A stretch of 8,061 nucleotides of DNA from an uncultured Porphyromonadaceae bacterium (GTDB lineage: Bacteria; Bacteroidota; Bacteroidia; Bacteroidales; Muribaculaceae): NCBI GenBank assembly GCA_947176355.1, contig CAMWQY010000119.1, positions 1-8,061 on the forward strand, in the 5' to 3' direction. Both the position numbers and the translations under genes were made by a program. The notes below the pieces were generated by a model. The model was given only the letters and a program-made list of their open reading frames with translations, had not been told where the DNA came from and did not search any database. This document shows, piece by piece, positions 5,725 to 8,061 of this stretch (position 1 is its first letter; every line of letters begins with the position of its first letter).

Positions 5725-7125
5725 ATGAAACTAAAAAACTTGATATGGCTTTTAGCCTTTCTGCCACAGGCGATGTCTGCGGCATGGTCAGACTCTGAAT
5801 ATTTGCAGATAGAGCAACATATACGCCAACCTCAGTTTGCAGAGAAGGAATTTAATATTTTGGATTATAAAGCTAATGCCAACGCATCTGCTGCCGAAAA
5901 TCAGGAGGCTATCAACAGTGCCATCAAGGCTTGTAGCGAGGCCGGTGGGGGCAAAGTGATTGTTTCAGGCGGGACATATCATACCGGCGCCATACGATTG
6001 ATGAGCCATGTCAATTTAGTCATAGAAAAGGGCGCAACGTTGGAATTTGTTTTTGACCCGACACTTTACCCTATAGTCCCTACCAGATGGGAGGGAGTGG
6101 ATTGCTGGAATCTCTCGCCATGCATATATGCTTATCAAGCTACTGATGTGGCAATCACAGGAGAAGGAATAGTCGATGGTGGCGGCTCCCAAGACACTTG
6201 GTGGAAATGGAGTGGTGTAAAGCGCTTTGGATGGACACCCGGCGACATCTCGCAAGCCGTTGGGCGACCGAAATTGCTCAGTATGGCAGAAGATGGTGTC
6301 ACCTTAAGCGAGCGCAAATTCACCATCACCGACGGATTAAGACCCCAACTGATCAATTTCAATCAGTGCGACGGAGTGCTTCTGGAGAATATCACTTTGC
6401 TTCGCTCTCCATTTTGGGCTGTGCATCCCCTTTTGTCGAAGAATGTCACTCTTCGCGGAGTCCATATCAATAATGACGCTCCTAATGGCGATGGATGCGA
6501 CCCGGAATCATGCGATGGAGTATTGATAGAAAATTGCTACTTCAATACCGGCGACGATTGCATTGCAATCAAAGGGGGACGCAACAATGACGGTCGACTT
6601 TGGGACAAACCAAGCCAAAACATCATCGTCCGCAATTGTGAGATGCAGAATGGACACGGCGGCGTGTCGATGGGAAGTGAGATTTCCGGAGGGTGCCGCA
6701 ATATTTTTATCACTGACTGCAAGATGGATAGCCCTAATCTAAAGAGGGTGATGAGAATCAAGAGCAATACTTGCCGTGGAGGAGTGATCGAAGGAATAAA
6801 TATGAAAAATGTCACTGTCGGCCAGTGTAAGGAGTCTGTGATGGAAATAGAACTCAATTATGATCAAAACGAAAAGTGCAATAGGGGATTCTTTCCGCTC
6901 ATTCATAATGTGACGCTTGAAAATGTCACGTGTGAAAAAAGTGAATACGGATTGCTCATAAATGCACTTGACAACGCAATAAGTGTCTATAACATAAACA
7001 TCATAAATTGCAGATTCAACAATGTGACAAAAGGAAACTCCATAGAAGGGATGGTAGAAGATCTGCGTTTCAATGGCTACTATGTAAATGGACTCCCCTG
7101 CTTTGCAGGGGAGTCCGGGTTATAG
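5725..7125 (+). CDS. Secreted GH28 family glycosidase, second copy (tandem paralogue)
   Basis: A complete 466-residue protein. A signal peptide covers residues 1-19 or 20 (hydrophobic LIWLLAFLPQ core, AMSA|A cleavage), with no lipobox, so a periplasmic location is likely. The beta-helix fold and the family motifs sit at the same residue numbers as in the upstream copy: NND (249-251), GDGCDPESC (255-263), GDD (276-278), HGG (311-313) and RIK (344-346). All catalytic residues are intact. By eye, residues 201-350 are 114/150 identical to the upstream copy (76 percent), but residues 161-200 only 11/40, so the two probably share a fold and mechanism but differ in substrate or subsite binding. The start has an A-rich upstream stretch but no Shine-Dalgarno. 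The last residues (456-464) are encoded by a strong hairpin, giving a tail different from the upstream copy. It is convergent with the gene at the right edge. Pectic substrate likely; linkage unknown. Confidence 0.93.
   Translation: MKLKNLIWLLAFLPQAMSAAWSDSEYLQIEQHIRQPQFAEKEFNILDYKANANASAAENQEAINSAIKACSEAGGGKVIVSGGTYHTGAIRLMSHVNLVIEKGATLEFVFDPTLYPIVPTRWEGVDCWNLSPCIYAYQATDVAITGEGIVDGGGSQDTWWKWSGVKRFGWTPGDISQAVGRPKLLSMAEDGVTLSERKFTITDGLRPQLINFNQCDGVLLENITLLRSPFWAVHPLLSKNVTLRGVHINNDAPNGDGCDPESCDGVLIENCYFNTGDDCIAIKGGRNNDGRLWDKPSQNIIVRNCEMQNGHGGVSMGSEISGGCRNIFITDCKMDSPNLKRVMRIKSNTCRGGVIEGINMKNVTVGQCKESVMEIELNYDQNEKCNRGFFPLIHNVTLENVTCEKSEYGLLINALDNAISVYNINIINCRFNNVTKGNSIEGMVEDLRFNGYYVNGLPCFAGESGL
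7090..7116. terminator. Perfect 11-bp hairpin at the 3' end of the second GH28 gene (possible terminator)
   Basis: GGACTCCCCTG (7090-7100) and CAGGGGAGTCC (7106-7116) are exact reverse complements around a 5-nt loop, CTTTG, with 8 of 11 pairs G-C. The hairpin lies wholly inside the GH28 frame, nine bases before the end of its stop codon at 7125, and encodes residues 456-464. It is placed as a terminator for convergent genes would be, but no run of T follows on either strand, so intrinsic termination is not assured. It may instead stabilise the mRNA end, or belong to a small repeat element together with the following G/T-rich block. Confidence 0.5.
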
Positions 7126-7162
7126 GTTTATGGGGTTATGGGTTGTGGGGTTGTGGTTAGGG
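7125..7162 (+). repeat. G/T-rich degenerate GGGGTTRT repeat with G-quadruplex potential
   Basis: Between the two convergent genes the plus strand carries about five imperfect copies of a 7-8 nt unit of the form GGGGTTAT/GGGTTGT. G runs lie at 7132-7135, 7140-7142, 7147-7150 and 7160-7162, separated by 4, 4 and 9 bases, with a further GGG at 7117-7119. This fits a four-run G-quadruplex pattern on the plus strand. The block starts in the GH28 stop codon and runs through the stop codon (7157-7159) of the convergent gene. Simple G-rich strings of this kind seem to occur between genes in some Bacteroidales genomes; the role here is unknown. Confidence 0.55.
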
Positions 7163-8061
7163 CCAGAGCTTGATGGCGTAGACGGCGATGTCTTGAGTGC
7201 CTCCAATCTGCAATGAATATTTCTTTTTCGAATCGAGGGTGAGTTCAAGTGCATCTGAACGGGGAGTTGAGTTCTTGTTGATTTCCAATGATGAATTGAG
7301 GATTTGGCTATTGCCGTCTTCCGAAGTCAAAATGGCAGTCAGCACTCCATCGCTTGATGATCCACCGGTGAAATAGATTTTCACCTTCCCGGTGTTCTCA
7401 AGTCGAAGAATGAGATATTTTGTGGCCCCAACTCTGACCATATTATTGCCATCAAATGCAACCAAGGCACCTCTTTCGTCTGTGATCGGGTCAATATCTA
7501 TCTCCTTAGGGGAGACCACGAGTCCGTCTTTTTTAGTGGATCCATATTCTACCCAGTCTGAACATGCCTGCTTGATGCCCCATTGAAGCTGACCGGACTC
7601 TGCATTAGTCTTTTGCTCCGTCAGATCATTAGTCTTGACATACTCAAAGTCATAATCTGTGGCCTTTGGTGAGTGATAACCCGGATCTTTAGTCTTCAAG
7701 TCAAAATTAGCAGTAATCTCGCGGTCGGCCTTTGCCACAAATGTGTAGGCCGCATTTGTGGAAAGAACAGCTCCGGTATCATTTGTCCAATTTTTAAAGA
7801 GATACCCGTGGGCGGGAACAGCAGTAAACGTCACTTCAGTGTCAGCTTTTGCCACGAGGCGTTCAGGAGTGATATCGCCGCCCTCTTCCGGAGTTACTTT
7901 GACAGTTATGGTATAATTGTCTTTGAGCACACGTTTAGCGATCTGAATATAGTCGGTGCGGCAACGCATGTTAGCATTAGTGCAGAAATTGATTCTGATT
8001 TCATCCCCCTTTGCAAGAGTGACATCTTCCGAGACGTGCTGCTTCATAGAATTGTCGTTGG
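7157..8061 (-). CDS. C-terminal part of a modular extracellular protein (CBM-like end, InlB-type B-repeat, beta-rich tail); 5' end off window
   Basis: The minus frame stays open from the right edge to a TAA at 7159-7157. The ATG at 8047 gives a 296-residue reading, but in-frame codons (NDNS) continue to the edge without a stop, and the first residues are mid-domain, so this is very probably the tail of a larger protein. Numbered from that Met, residues about 8-39 (VTLAKGDEIRINF to RTDYIQIAK) resemble the last strands of a CBM6/35-like carbohydrate-binding beta-sandwich. Residues about 44-116 form an InlB/Flg_new-type B-repeat, with GGDI, VTFTAVPAHGYLFKNWT and a closing YTFVAKADREITANF. Residues about 180-296 are a beta-rich C-terminal module ending in KLWP that I do not recognise. 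In Bacteroidales such tails commonly follow secreted polysaccharide lyases or hydrolases, so next to two GH28 genes a pectin-active enzyme is plausible, but no catalytic domain is in the window. Confidence 0.8.
   Translation of the reverse strand, partial: NDNSMKQHVSEDVTLAKGDEIRINFCTNANMRCRTDYIQIAKRVLKDNYTITVKVTPEEGGDITPERLVAKADTEVTFTAVPAHGYLFKNWTNDTGAVLSTNAAYTFVAKADREITANFDLKTKDPGYHSPKATDYDFEYVKTNDLTEQKTNAESGQLQWGIKQACSDWVEYGSTKKDGLVVSPKEIDIDPITDERGALVAFDGNNMVRVGATKYLILRLENTGKVKIYFTGGSSSDGVLTAILTSEDGNSQILNSSLEINKNSTPRSDALELTLDSKKKYSLQIGGTQDIAVYAIKLWP

Noticed and set aside
6537..6857. 106-residue minus-strand frame inside the second GH28, with a similar one at 5101-5364 in the first copy
   Set aside because: Both are mirror frames of the conserved GH28 catalytic region; their resemblance to each other comes from the duplication and not from a separate gene.
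8045..8047. ATG at 8047 as the true start of the right-edge gene
   Set aside because: The frame stays open to the window edge, and the residues around this Met look like the inside of a beta-sandwich domain with no signal peptide, so it is almost surely internal.

Overview
The window looks like a Bacteroidales chromosome segment (Bacteroides, Prevotella or Muribaculaceae type; the genus cannot be decided from the sequence). The evidence is the set of protein families (SSS symporter, secreted GH28 enzymes, a modular extracellular protein with an InlB-type B-repeat), generally weak Shine-Dalgarno sequences, and candidate promoters of the Bacteroidetes type (TTTG, about 20 bp, TAnnTTTG). It reads as a carbohydrate-use locus, most likely for pectin and sugar acids.

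Left part, minus strand (1-4065): four genes in one tight operon, transcribed right to left. They are a DapA/NAL-family class I aldolase, a sodium:solute symporter that overlaps it by four bases (ATGA), an iron-containing alcohol dehydrogenase after a 12-bp gap, and a PdxA-family dehydrogenase after a 17-bp gap, cut by the left edge. The aldolase lacks the Arg typical of true dihydrodipicolinate synthase. The PdxA-like protein has the MGDPAGIGPE form expected of sugar-acid (PdxA2-like) enzymes. The operon therefore looks catabolic: import an acid, cleave a 2-keto-3-deoxy acid to pyruvate plus an aldehyde, reduce the aldehyde, and process a phosphorylated sugar acid. The real substrate is not shown by the sequence.

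Middle (4066-4288): a 223-bp AT-rich divergent intergenic region. It carries a good candidate promoter for the minus operon, a weaker one for the plus genes, and a palindrome plus repeated TAGATT boxes between them that could be a shared operator.

Right part, plus strand (4289-7125): two tandem, collinear GH28 (polygalacturonase-family) paralogues with signal peptides, 44 bp apart. All GH28 catalytic motifs are intact in both. One 40-residue segment has diverged strongly, which suggests different substrates.

Right edge (7157-8061, minus): the C-terminal part of a large modular extracellular protein (carbohydrate-binding-like end, B-repeat, beta-rich tail), convergent with the second GH28. 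The short convergent junction holds an 11-bp perfect hairpin lying inside the GH28 3' coding end, followed by a G/T-rich degenerate repeat with G-quadruplex potential. No stretch longer than 300 bases lacks a gene. No tRNA, rRNA, CRISPR array, insertion sequence, SusC/SusD pair or regulator gene was seen.
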